Positions 33,575-41,755 of a DNA stretch of 64,000 nt are shown here, piece after piece. The DNA is taken from the NCBI GenBank assembly GCA_015654525.1, contig JAATGT010000183.1, positions 1-64,000 on the forward strand. Reading direction: 5' to 3'. The notes beneath the pieces are model-generated. The model saw only the letters and a list, made by a program, of their open reading frames with translations, was not told the DNA's origin and did not search any database. The first letter of the stretch is position 1, and every line of letters starts with the position of its first letter. Origin of the DNA: Bacteroidales bacterium (GTDB lineage Bacteria; Bacteroidota; Bacteroidia; Bacteroidales; Paludibacteraceae). A program made the translations under genes and the position numbers.

Positions 33575-35024
33575 ATTTGTTTCTCCTTGCCTTCAATTCC
33601 ACCGTCCGTATCTTATCCTTGTATAAGTTGTGTCCGTTCATTTTCACCACATCCAGTGATGCATCGGAGTTTTCGTCCCAGCGTCGGCAAAGGTAAAGCG
33701 AAGTATAAATACGCCCAATCTGATATTCGCGACTAATGCGCAGACCGAGTGCATAATCTTCGCCATAGCTCGTGTTTGGTACTTTTATGTCGCGTAGTAC
33801 GGGAGTATAAAAGGCGCGTGGTGCACCCAGTCCATTAATGCGCAATGCATTGTTTCTTCCGTTTTCGGGTGTCCATTCTTTGTGGTCAATCAGTCCGGGA
33901 GCAATGGTCTCCATGGCAAAGTTGGTCATGGTGTACGACCCGATAACCATGGCGCAGTTTTGCTCGTAAAAAGCATCGACTATGGTTTGCAGGGTGTTTT
34001 CATCCTGATATACATCGTCACTGTCCAACTGTACGGCAAATTTTCCACAAAGAGCCGAATGTACTCCTTCGTTCCAGCAACCACCGATGCCCAGATCGTT
34101 GCGGTTCGGAATCAGGTGAACGACGCGACTGTCCAGCTTGGCATATTTCTCAATCAATTCTGATGTCCCGTCGGTAGAAAAGTTATCAATAATAATCAGG
34201 TTGAAGTCAAAGGCGGTTTTCTGCATCAATACCGACTTGATGGCATCTTCCACCGTTTTTACCCGATTGCGAATAGGAATAATCACCGAGGCCGCTACCG
34301 GAAAATTGCTTTCGTTGAATGCTATTGTTTTGAATTCCGGAGTCAGATAAGCTCCAATCTTCTTTAGATGGTCGGTGCAGGCGGCTTCCATTTCCAGTTG
34401 TACGGAACGATTCTTCGGATCTACATAATCAAACTGTTTCTCCCCGCTTTTACGTGTATCATATTCTACTTCCGAATACAGGTATTCGTTGATGTGAACC
34501 AATTCGGCCTGTTGCGACACTTTTAGGCGGAGGTTATACAAACATGCAAATTGATAGTTCACAGAGGTTTCAGCTACGGCTTTTTTCAACGATTCGGAAC
34601 GGAAGAAAAGTACCGATCCGAAATTAAAATCGTCGCGCAAACTACCTTCCTGATAATCGATAACGGGACAAGCGGAGCGAACACCGTCTTTAATCTCATA
34701 ATAATCCGAATAAACCAGTCCGGCCTGCGTGTCGCGGGCAATATGACAAAACCGTTCGATGGCAAACTGACCCAGCTCAAGGGTAGTATCTTTTGTGTAA
34801 ATAAACGAATAATCGGTGTCGGCTTTTTCTGCAATTTTCCGGATGGTTTCCGAGCTTTGCATTGAGTCGATTTCCAAGGTTTGGCACCCATCTAGTTGGA
34901 TGTTGTTTCCACTTTTTACAAGCAGATAAATAGTCTGAACGAGCGAAGATTGTTTGATTTGTTCAACGGTCTTAAGAGTCTCGGCGGCGTTATTGCAGGT
35001 TAGAAAGCAATTGATTTGTTTCAT
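33573..35024 (-). CDS. GT2-family glycosyltransferase
   Basis: I use the ATG at 35024 (MKQINCFLTCNNAAETLK, 483 residues). The C-terminal half carries a clear GT-A fold: ASVIIPIRNRVKTVEDAIKSVLMQ, FNLIIIDNFSTDGTSEL and VQLDSDDVYQDENTL with the metal-binding DxD, then APRAFYTPVL and GEDYALGLRISREY. The N-terminal part (residues 1-210) looks like a second, degenerate GT2 unit without a clear DxD. It lies 158 bases upstream of DUF4922 on the same strand. The acceptor is unknown; related genes in Bacteroidota are annotated as GT2 only. Confidence 0.85.
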   Translation of the reverse strand: MKQINCFLTCNNAAETLKTVEQIKQSSLVQTIYLLVKSGNNIQLDGCQTLEIDSMQSSETIRKIAEKADTDYSFIYTKDTTLELGQFAIERFCHIARDTQAGLVYSDYYEIKDGVRSACPVIDYQEGSLRDDFNFGSVLFFRSESLKKAVAETSVNYQFACLYNLRLKVSQQAELVHINEYLYSEVEYDTRKSGEKQFDYVDPKNRSVQLEMEAACTDHLKKIGAYLTPEFKTIAFNESNFPVAASVIIPIRNRVKTVEDAIKSVLMQKTAFDFNLIIIDNFSTDGTSELIEKYAKLDSRVVHLIPNRNDLGIGGCWNEGVHSALCGKFAVQLDSDDVYQDENTLQTIVDAFYEQNCAMVIGSYTMTNFAMETIAPGLIDHKEWTPENGRNNALRINGLGAPRAFYTPVLRDIKVPNTSYGEDYALGLRISREYQIGRIYTSLYLCRRWDENSDASLDVVKMNGHNLYKDKIRTVELKARRNK

Positions 35025-35116
35025 GTTTGTTGAGTAGTTGTTTTCAGTTGTCAAAAATACGACTAAATTTTAAATTTCCATTGAAAAAGGAATCCTGTTC
35101 TTATGAAAATATATTC

Positions 35117-35124
35117 TATCTTTG
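35117..35124 (+). promoter_or_regulatory. -7 box of the BadF-type kinase gene
   Basis: TATCTTTG at 35117-35124 matches TAnnTTTG and lies 27 bases before the ATG at 35152. No convincing -33 element is seen. Confidence 0.5.
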
Positions 35125-35151
35125 TATTGTTATAAGTAAAATATTAATGGA

Positions 35152-36033
35152 ATGATAGATAACAAACTAACTTCAAAGTCCCCTTTAGGGGATTCAGGGG
35201 TCATTTTAATAGCCGATAGTGGTTCTACCAAAACACACTGGTGTGTGGTGTCGGGCGGAATAATAAAAAGTGAGATTTCTACAGATGGCATTAATCCGTT
35301 TTATCAAACTGACATGGAAATCATTGCTTTGCTCGAATCTCAACTCGTTCCGAACTTAGCAAACGAAGAAATAGAACAAATTTATTTTTATGGTGCAGGC
35401 TGTTCGTTTCCTGATAAAAAGATATTGGTAAGTAGGGCATTGGTTCGTTTTTTCGGAAATGCAATCATTGATATTCAAAGTGATTTGCTGGGCGCCGCCC
35501 GGTCGCTATTCCAACACGAAAAAGGCATTGCATGCATACTTGGTACCGGTTCCAATTCCTGTTTCTACGACGGAGTTGAAATTACACAAAATGTATCGCC
35601 GTTGGGTTTTATTTTGGGTGATGAAGGCAGCGGGGCTGTACTTGGAAAACTCTTTATAGCCGATTGCCTGAAAAATCAAATGCCCGAATGGATTGCCGAA
35701 AAATTGTTGGACGAATATGAACTGACACCTGCCATTATCATGGACAACATATACAAAAAGCCTTTCCCCAATCGCTTTTTGGCCAAATTCACTCCATTTA
35801 TCCTCGAACATATTGAAGAACCCGCTATTTTTAATCTGGTATACGATAGTTTTGATGCTTTCTTTATTCGCAATGTGATGCAATATCCGTTGGAAAACGT
35901 GCAAGTTGGATTTATTGGTTCTATAGCTCATTATTTCCGCCATACCCTCGAAATTGTAGCATCTGAACGGGGTATTATGCTATCGGAAATTGTACAAGAG
36001 CCAATGGAAGGGCTGGTGAGGTTTCATACATAA
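35152..36033 (+). CDS. BadF/BadG/BcrA/BcrD-type ATPase, probable N-acetylglucosamine kinase
   Basis: The 293-residue ASKHA-fold protein has ILIADSGSTKTHWCVVSG (phosphate-1 loop), CILGTGSNSCFYDG and GFILGDEGSGAVLGK (phosphate-2 region). This matches the eukaryotic-type GlcNAc kinase group of the BadF family. With MurQ directly downstream it suggests recycling of MurNAc or GlcNAc; the substrate is inference. The first 16 residues (MIDNKLTSKSPLGDSG) come from a dispersed CCCCTTTAGGGG repeat and are not part of the normal fold, which begins at ILIADSG. Confidence 0.85.
   Translation: MIDNKLTSKSPLGDSGVILIADSGSTKTHWCVVSGGIIKSEISTDGINPFYQTDMEIIALLESQLVPNLANEEIEQIYFYGAGCSFPDKKILVSRALVRFFGNAIIDIQSDLLGAARSLFQHEKGIACILGTGSNSCFYDGVEITQNVSPLGFILGDEGSGAVLGKLFIADCLKNQMPEWIAEKLLDEYELTPAIIMDNIYKKPFPNRFLAKFTPFILEHIEEPAIFNLVYDSFDAFFIRNVMQYPLENVQVGFIGSIAHYFRHTLEIVASERGIMLSEIVQEPMEGLVRFHT
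35178..35203 (+). repeat. CCCCTTTAGGGG repeat inside the kinase gene
   Basis: AGTCCCCTTTAGGGGATTCAGGGGTC is translated as KSPLGDSGV near the N-terminus of the kinase. It is the second copy in a cluster spanning 33548-36189. Confidence 0.8.
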
Positions 36034-36035
36034 AT

Positions 36036-36090
36036 AACCCCTAACCCCTAAAGGGGAATAAAGAAAGACCCCCGACCCCTAAAAGGGAGA
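36036..36090 (+). repeat. Two CCCCTAAAGGGG repeats between the kinase and murQ genes
   Basis: AACCCCTAACCCCTAAAGGGGAA (36036-36058) and AGACCCCCGACCCCTAAAAGGGAGAAA (36066-36090) are adjacent copies. The second supplies a GGGAG five to ten bases before the murQ ATG at 36096, which could serve as a ribosome-binding site. Confidence 0.75.
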
Positions 36091-36095
36091 AAAAA

Positions 36096-36986
36096 ATGTT
36101 ACTGTCGATTATTATGAGTCAACAAGAAAATACAGAAAATAAAATAGAAGACGAAACTAACCTAGTTCCCCTTCTGGGGCTAGGGGTGATTACCGAACAA
36201 CCGTCTCTTCATACCGATCTCGATAAGAAATCGGTTGGAGAGTTGCTCAAAGAAATGAACAAGGAAGATCAAAAGGTGGCATTGGCAGTTCAAAAAGCAA
36301 TTCCGCAAATTGAAATTCTGGTAGAGAAAATCGTGGAGCGAATGAAACGTAGTGGCCGTATTTTTTATATTGGTGCCGGAACCAGCGGTCGTTTAGGCGT
36401 GTTGGACGCTTCGGAAATTCCACCCACCTTTGGTATGACAGCAGGTTTGGTTATTGGCCTAATTGCCGGTGGTGACAAAGCACTTCGGAATCCGGTAGAA
36501 AATGCTGAAGATGACGCTGAGAAAGCCTGGAAAGAGTTACAGGAATATCAGGTGAATCAAAATGACACGGTAATTGGTTTGGCTGCTTCGGGAACGACGC
36601 CCTACGTAATCGGTGCATTGAAAAACGCACGTGTTCATGGTATCCTGACTGCTTCTGTTGCGTGTAATCCAGATTCGCCCATGGCACAGGAAGCCGACAT
36701 CCGTATTGAAGTGATTGTAGGACCTGAATTTGTTACCGGAAGTACACGCCTGAAATCCGGCACAGCCGAAAAGCTGGTTCTGAATATGATCTCAACCGCT
36801 ACAATGATAAAACTAGGGCGTGTAAAAGGCAATAAAATGGTGAATATGCAACTCAGCAATGCCAAGTTGGTAGACAGAGGAGCACGGATGATTATGGAAG
36901 AGCTACAAATAGAATATGAACAGGCTAAGAATTTATTGTTACTTCATGGTTCGGTGAAAAAAGCTTTGGAGAGTTATTCCCGATAA
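36096..36986 (+). CDS. murQ: N-acetylmuramic acid 6-phosphate etherase
   Basis: MurQ cleaves the lactyl ether of MurNAc-6-phosphate to give GlcNAc-6-phosphate and lactate in peptidoglycan recycling. The sugar isomerase domain shows GRIFYIGAGTSGRLGVLDASEIPPTFG, LAASGTTPYVIGAL and EFVTGSTRLKSGTAEKLVLNMIST. The core begins at ITEQPSLHTDLDKKSVGE, near residue 30. The preceding residues include VPLLGLGV, encoded by a CCCCTTCTGGGG-type repeat, as in the kinase gene upstream. An ATG at 36114 (MSQQENTENK) is an alternative start. Confidence 0.95.
   Translation: MLLSIIMSQQENTENKIEDETNLVPLLGLGVITEQPSLHTDLDKKSVGELLKEMNKEDQKVALAVQKAIPQIEILVEKIVERMKRSGRIFYIGAGTSGRLGVLDASEIPPTFGMTAGLVIGLIAGGDKALRNPVENAEDDAEKAWKELQEYQVNQNDTVIGLAASGTTPYVIGALKNARVHGILTASVACNPDSPMAQEADIRIEVIVGPEFVTGSTRLKSGTAEKLVLNMISTATMIKLGRVKGNKMVNMQLSNAKLVDRGARMIMEELQIEYEQAKNLLLLHGSVKKALESYSR
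36165..36189 (+). repeat. CCCCTTCTGGGG repeat inside murQ
   Basis: GTTCCCCTTCTGGGGCTAGGGGTGA is translated as VPLLGLGV just before the conserved MurQ core. It is the fifth copy of the cluster. Confidence 0.75.
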
Positions 36987-36995
36987 TATTTTCCA

Positions 36996-37193
36996 TTAAT
37001 CCTTATAAGGACTAATTGCATCGAATTTACAAGCTTGTACGCACTTCAGGCAACCGATACACTTAGCTGCATCGTACATGCGTACTTGTTCAGATATCAG
37101 TGTGTTCGCAATAAAAAGAAGCGATTGATCAATGACTTTGTTTGGACAGGCATCAATACACTCTCTACACGCCGTGCAGGCATAAACGTTCAA
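36996..37193 (-). CDS. Two-[4Fe-4S] ferredoxin-like protein
   Basis: The 65-residue ORF has two cluster motifs, CTACRECIDACP and CIGCLKCVQACK, so it should bind two [4Fe-4S] clusters and carry electrons. The frame opens at TTG (37193), and I find no in-frame ATG before the upstream stop. Upstream codons NTRTAFVQL could be part of the protein if a rare start (TTG, ATT or CTG) is used. It is convergent with murQ with nine bases between. Its partner enzyme is not in the window. Confidence 0.7.
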   Translation of the reverse strand: MNVYACTACRECIDACPNKVIDQSLLFIANTLISEQVRMYDAAKCIGCLKCVQACKFDAISPYKD

Positions 37194-37300
37194 TTGAACG
37201 AATGCTGTACGGGTATTGTCATTATTAATTAATGTTGATTTCAGCTTTTATCGAATGTAAGAAATGATACATTCATATAGTTATTTTACGGGTTCAAATC

Positions 37301-38410
37301 TTAGTTCTTTTTCTTATAACTCAATACTGCCCATGTATTGAAAAAAACAGCAAATCCTATCAATGCCAACAATTGATTCAATAGTTGGAGTGGATTGCTT
37401 CCTTTTAAATAAATGGATCGCATCACGATCATAAAATGTTTCAGCGGATTAAAAGCTGCTATCCATTTAGCCCATTCGGGCATACTGTCAATAGGCGTGT
37501 ACAATCCACTCAACATGATGAATAACATCATAAAGAAGAATATCATAAACATGGCTTGTTGCAAGGTCGCAGCATAATTTGAGACAACTAATCCCAAACC
37601 GGAAATAGCCAGGACATAGATGGCAGTAAATAAGTAGATGGATGCAAAATATCCGACAGGTATCAATCCGTAAACGGCCCAGGCAACCAGAAAGCCAATG
37701 GTGATAGCAATAAAACCAATAATCCAGAATGGAATCAACTTAGCCAGAATAAACATGGTTTTGGAAACCGGGCTTACATTAATCTGTTCCATAGTTCCTT
37801 TTTCTTTTTCAGTAACAATGGATACAGCTGGTAAAAAGCCACACAGCAAGGTCAGAATCATAACCATCAGTGCCGGAACCATAAAAACCCGGTAGTTTAA
37901 ATGAGGGTTGAAACGATATTGTGTGTCAAGTTGAATGTTCGGAGTGTTATTGGTTGCTGCAGGCGACAGATCTTCAATGATCTGCCCGTTAAAGTCAGTC
38001 ACAATACTTGATAGGTAAGTCATTCCAATACTACCTTTCGTTCCATTCACTGCATTGGCCGAAATCATTACTTTTCCTCCCTGACGGTTTACCAGATCTT
38101 TTTCAAAGTGTGGCGGAATCTCAAGAATGATATCCGATTCATTTTTCTCGATGCTTTGTAATGCTTTCTTGTAATTTGGCGAAACATTCGTCAGCTTAAA
38201 ATAATTCGATGAAATAATTTTCTGAGTAAGCAGTTGTGAGTAGCTACTATGGTCGTTATCAATCACACTCAAATTCAGATTTTTTATTTCGTAACTGGCT
38301 GCCCATGGAAAAATGAGTAACACATTGAGTGGAAACATGAAAATCATTTTCGGAAGAAAACCATTCCGAAGTATTTGTTTAAATTCTTTTTTAAGAAGAT
38401 ATTTTATCAT
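37301..38410 (-). CDS. ABC-2 type exporter permease (YbhR-like)
   Basis: This 369-residue permease has one N-terminal membrane segment, a large extracytoplasmic domain at about 45-185 and five C-terminal segments with the ABC-2 pattern VTEKEKGTMEQINVSPVSKTMFILAKLIPFWIIGF. It resembles YbhR of the YbhFSR exporter. It is the last gene of the operon and follows the other permease by 44 bases. The two probably form a heterodimeric exporter with the ATPases upstream. Confidence 0.92.
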   Translation of the reverse strand: MIKYLLKKEFKQILRNGFLPKMIFMFPLNVLLIFPWAASYEIKNLNLSVIDNDHSSYSQLLTQKIISSNYFKLTNVSPNYKKALQSIEKNESDIILEIPPHFEKDLVNRQGGKVMISANAVNGTKGSIGMTYLSSIVTDFNGQIIEDLSPAATNNTPNIQLDTQYRFNPHLNYRVFMVPALMVMILTLLCGFLPAVSIVTEKEKGTMEQINVSPVSKTMFILAKLIPFWIIGFIAITIGFLVAWAVYGLIPVGYFASIYLFTAIYVLAISGLGLVVSNYAATLQQAMFMIFFFMMLFIMLSGLYTPIDSMPEWAKWIAAFNPLKHFMIVMRSIYLKGSNPLQLLNQLLALIGFAVFFNTWAVLSYKKKN

Positions 38411-38454
38411 AATGTTGTCTATTTTTTTCTCGCCTCTTACTCCTTGCCTCTGTA

Positions 38455-39561
38455 TTATTCCAACCTGATCTTAAATTTTCGTAGACTTATTGTAACTAAA
38501 ATCAACCCCATCAAACAAAGAACTCCTATTTCTTTTAGAACAGAACTAATACCTAGTCCTTCAATCATAATGGCTTTTACCGCTGCAATATACCATCTTG
38601 CCGGAACAATACATGAGAGCCACTGAAGAGGTAGAGGCATATTTTCGATAGGAAAAATCATACCGGATAACAACATGACCGGAATCATGAGTCCCATTCC
38701 CGAAACCAACATAGCGGCCTGTTGTGAGGTAGTTATGGTCGAAACAAGTAATCCAAATGATAATGCTACGAAAATATAAAGCAATGAAACCACCACTAAA
38801 CTTATAAAACTTCCGGCAATTGGTACTTTCAGAACAAAAACAGACAATACCATGATGGTGGCAAAATTCACACATGAAAGTACAAAGTAGGGGGTGATTT
38901 TAGATAGAATGATGTAAATGGGTTTCATGGGCGAGACCAGTAAGATTTCCATGGTTCCCATTTCTTTTTCCCTAACAATGGCTATAGATGTCATCATAGC
39001 ACAGATCAGAATCAGAATCATCCCTAGTACACCCGGTACAAAGTTGAAAGCTCCTTCCATTTGCGGATTGTAAAGCATTTTTATTTCTGGAGTGATCTGA
39101 TATGGATTCTTACTTTCGCCCATCAACTCCTGTTGATATGAAGTAATAATGTTACTTGCATAAGAGGTGAATGAAGTAGCAGCATTCGGATCAGTGGCGT
39201 CAGCAATAAGTTGTATGTGAGCTTTCCCGTTATGGCGAAGCTTCTCGCCAAAATGATCTTCAAAAACAACTACCAGTTTCGCTTTGCCATCGCGAAAGGT
39301 GGACTGAATTTCGTTGGTATTATGAAGTCTTGCCGTAACATCAAAATAAGCACTGGCATTTATCTTGTCGATGATACGACTGCTGGCTTCGTCATTCGCA
39401 GGTGCCAATATTGCCACCTGCGTGTCTTTCACTTCTGTGGTAAGTGCAAAGCCAAACAAAATAATCTGAATGATCGGCATCAATAACAGAATCATCATAG
39501 TGGTTTTGTCACGCAGGATATGGTAAAATTCTTTTCGAATAAAAGATAATAGTTGTTTCAT
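38455..39561 (-). CDS. ABC-2 type exporter permease (YbhS-like)
   Basis: The 368-residue protein has the same design as its downstream neighbour: one membrane segment (MMILLLMPIIQIILFGFAL), a large periplasmic domain and five C-terminal segments after AIVREKEMGTMEILLVSPMKPIYIILSKITPYFVLS. It starts with MKQLLSFIRKEFYHILRDKTTM, typical of YbhS/YhhJ-type proteins. The start codon lies only seven bases from the inverted-repeat arm of the four-helix-bundle cassette, so the cassette has separated it from the ATPase gene without destroying it. Confidence 0.92.
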   Translation of the reverse strand: MKQLLSFIRKEFYHILRDKTTMMILLLMPIIQIILFGFALTTEVKDTQVAILAPANDEASSRIIDKINASAYFDVTARLHNTNEIQSTFRDGKAKLVVVFEDHFGEKLRHNGKAHIQLIADATDPNAATSFTSYASNIITSYQQELMGESKNPYQITPEIKMLYNPQMEGAFNFVPGVLGMILILICAMMTSIAIVREKEMGTMEILLVSPMKPIYIILSKITPYFVLSCVNFATIMVLSVFVLKVPIAGSFISLVVVSLLYIFVALSFGLLVSTITTSQQAAMLVSGMGLMIPVMLLSGMIFPIENMPLPLQWLSCIVPARWYIAAVKAIMIEGLGISSVLKEIGVLCLMGLILVTISLRKFKIRLE

Positions 39562-39567
39562 GTACTT

Positions 39568-40020
39568 AGTTGACAGTTGATAGTTGAAAATTGACAGTTA
39601 ATACTTTTTGCTATTTTCTTTTGATGACTTGATTATGCTTACTAACATCTTGATTAATTCCTGACAATCCGATATTATAGATTGAAATGATTTTTCGTCA
39701 AAGAATTCACTGTCATGCAAAAGCATCAACCAGTATTCAGTCTCATTTGCTTCTTTCAAAGCAATGCTCATCTTATGAATAAAATCAGCCTTTGATTCTG
39801 CGTGCTCAGCTTCTCTGATTAAAGCACCAACTGCGGTTCCGCTTCGTAGCATTTGTTTAGATAATACAAACTCTTTTTGCTCTGAGCTAAGAAATTTATA
39901 TGCTTTAATTATGCGTAATGCAAATGTGTATGATTTAAATTTTACTGTTTTCTCTTCCATATAAATGTGTTATAAATCTTCACTATCAACTGTCAACTAT
40001 ACACTGTCAACTGTCAATTC
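39568..40020. mobile_element. Inverted-repeat cassette carrying the four-helix-bundle gene
   Basis: The left arm (39568-39600, AGTTGACAGTTGATAGTTGAAAATTGACAGTTAAT) and the right arm (39982-40020, ACTATCAACTGTCAACTATACACTGTCAACTGTCAATTC) are inverted copies built from TTGACAGTTGA words. The right arm encodes the last codons of the ABC ATPase (ATT GAC AGT TGA), so that stop codon comes from the insert. No transposase is present. Confidence 0.7.
39598..39960 (-). CDS. Four-helix-bundle protein (S23 rRNA intervening-sequence family)
   Basis: The 120-residue protein (FKSYTFALRIIKAYKFLSSEQKEFVLSKQMLRSGTAVGALIREAEHAESKADFIHKMSIALKEANETEYWLMLL) is a clear member of the four-helix-bundle family first seen in 23S rRNA intervening sequences. 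Outside rRNA its function is unknown. It interrupts an otherwise continuous export operon and lies inside inverted repeats, so it travelled there as a unit. Confidence 0.92.
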   Translation of the reverse strand: MEEKTVKFKSYTFALRIIKAYKFLSSEQKEFVLSKQMLRSGTAVGALIREAEHAESKADFIHKMSIALKEANETEYWLMLLHDSEFFDEKSFQSIISDCQELIKMLVSIIKSSKENSKKY

Positions 40021-40771
40021 TTGTTGCTTTGCGTGCCAGTTGCTGAAATACTTCATCCATGCTATTGGCCTTAAATTGATTTTTGAGATTTCTTGGTGAA
40101 TCTAGTGCTTCAATTTTTCCATCCACCATGATGGAAACCCGGTTGCAATATTCGGCTTCATCCATATAATGTGTAGTGACAAAAACAGTTATTCCACGTG
40201 AGGTAGCGTCGTAAATCAATTCCCAAAACTGACGGCGTGTGATCGGATCCACACCTCCGGTTGGTTCGTCCAAAAATACAACCTGCGGATTATGGAAAAT
40301 CGAAACCGAGAATGCCAGTTTTTGTTTGAAACCTAATGGTAACGAACCTACCAATTTATTCCGTTCGCTTTCAAAATCTAAGACCTGCATTAATTTATCG
40401 GTTTTCTCTTTGATCTCTTTGTCTTTCATTCCGTAGATACCACCAAAAAGTTCTATGTTTTCCAAAACCTTTAAGTCATCATAAAGAGAAAACTTCTGGC
40501 TCATATAACCTATATTTTTCTTTACCAGCTCCGTTTGCGTACCAATGTCGTATCCGGCAACAATACCTTTTCCTCCGGTGGGGATGCTGAGTCCGCTCAA
40601 CATACGCATAGCCGTAGTTTTTCCCGCACCGTTGGCACCAAGGAATCCGAAGATTTCACCCCGTTCCACTTCGAATGAAATATGATCGACTGCTGTAAAG
40701 TGCCCAAATTTCTTAGTCAGATTTTCGGCAATGATTACCTTGTTAGAATTATGTTCGATTATATCGTTCAT
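40007..40771 (-). CDS. ABC transporter ATP-binding protein
   Basis: The 254-residue ATPase has Walker A GANGAGKTT near residue 43, the Q-loop SQKFSLYDD, a signature region LPLGFKQKLAFSVSIF instead of the canonical LSGGQ, Walker B VVFLDEPTGGVDP and the H-loop TTHYMDEAEYC. It corresponds to one half of the double ATPase YbhF. The final residues RIDS are encoded by the arm of the cassette next to it, so the natural C-terminus may have been changed. Confidence 0.93.
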   Translation of the reverse strand: MNDIIEHNSNKVIIAENLTKKFGHFTAVDHISFEVERGEIFGFLGANGAGKTTAMRMLSGLSIPTGGKGIVAGYDIGTQTELVKKNIGYMSQKFSLYDDLKVLENIELFGGIYGMKDKEIKEKTDKLMQVLDFESERNKLVGSLPLGFKQKLAFSVSIFHNPQVVFLDEPTGGVDPITRRQFWELIYDATSRGITVFVTTHYMDEAEYCNRVSIMVDGKIEALDSPRNLKNQFKANSMDEVFQQLARKATRIDS

Positions 40772-40798
40772 CTTTATTATCTCCTTTATTTTCGCACT

Positions 40799-41731
40799 TT
40801 ATTTCAGACTTAGTTGCATAAAACAATCTTCAATAGTCGGCTCTATTTCCCGGATCTCAATATTTGTGTGTCCTTTCTGTTGCAGGTAACTATTTAAACT
40901 ATCAACAGTCAATTGAGCATTGTCGACTGAAACATGATGTTTGTCTCCAAAGGCAAAGCAGTTTTTAGATAATTCATTCGCACGCAAATCTGTTAGCAGT
41001 TTGTACATGTTGTCACTTTTTACCGCCCATAGTTTGGTTTCATATTGTTTCACTATGTTTGCAGGACTGTCTATTTTGAGAAACTGTCCGTTTTGAATTA
41101 AAGCAATCCGGTCGCACAAACCGGCTTCGTCCATATAGGGAGTAGAAACCAAAATGGTGATGCCTTGCTTTTTTAGATTTTTAAGCATTCCCCAAAATTC
41201 CTTACGTGAAACAGGATCTACACCGGTAGTCGGTTCATCTAGGAACAGAACACTTGGTTTATGTATCAGAGCACAGCTTAAAGCCAGTTTTTGTTTCATC
41301 CCACCCGACAGTTTTCCGGCACGACGGTTCTTGAATGGTTCAATCTGTTGGTAAATATCCTTGACCAGTTCATAATTTTCTTCAATCGTTGTATTGAAAA
41401 CAGTGGCGAAGAACTTTAAATTTTCTTCAACAGTCAAATCCTGATAAAGCGAAAACCGTCCGGGCATATAACCAACCCGCTTCCGAATCTCCTTGTAATC
41501 TTTTACCACATCAAAACCGTCAATTGCAGATATTCCGCTATCGGCTAAAATCAATGTCGCCAGTATTCTGAAAAGAGTGGTTTTGCCAGCCCCGTCAGGA
41601 CCAATGATGCCGAATATTTCACCGTCGGTGACATCAAAAGTGACATCCTTTAATGCTTCTGTCTCTCCGTAACTTTTACTTACCGATACACAGTGAATGG
41701 CCGATGGTAAAACTTTATTTCCTTTATCCAT
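40799..41731 (-). CDS. ABC transporter ATP-binding protein
   Basis: The 310-residue ATPase has Walker A GPDGAGKTT near residue 43, Q-loop PGRFSLYQD, signature KLSGGMKQKLALSCAL, Walker B VLFLDEPTTGVDP and H-loop STPYMDEAGLC, where a proline replaces the usual histidine context. The C-terminal extension (240-310) is typical of the drug-export group. It would be the other half of a YbhF-type pair. It follows hlyD by 24 bases. Confidence 0.93.
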   Translation of the reverse strand: MDKGNKVLPSAIHCVSVSKSYGETEALKDVTFDVTDGEIFGIIGPDGAGKTTLFRILATLILADSGISAIDGFDVVKDYKEIRKRVGYMPGRFSLYQDLTVEENLKFFATVFNTTIEENYELVKDIYQQIEPFKNRRAGKLSGGMKQKLALSCALIHKPSVLFLDEPTTGVDPVSRKEFWGMLKNLKKQGITILVSTPYMDEAGLCDRIALIQNGQFLKIDSPANIVKQYETKLWAVKSDNMYKLLTDLRANELSKNCFAFGDKHHVSVDNAQLTVDSLNSYLQQKGHTNIEIREIEPTIEDCFMQLSLK

Positions 41732-41755
41732 GAAACTTTATCTTATTAGGAATAA

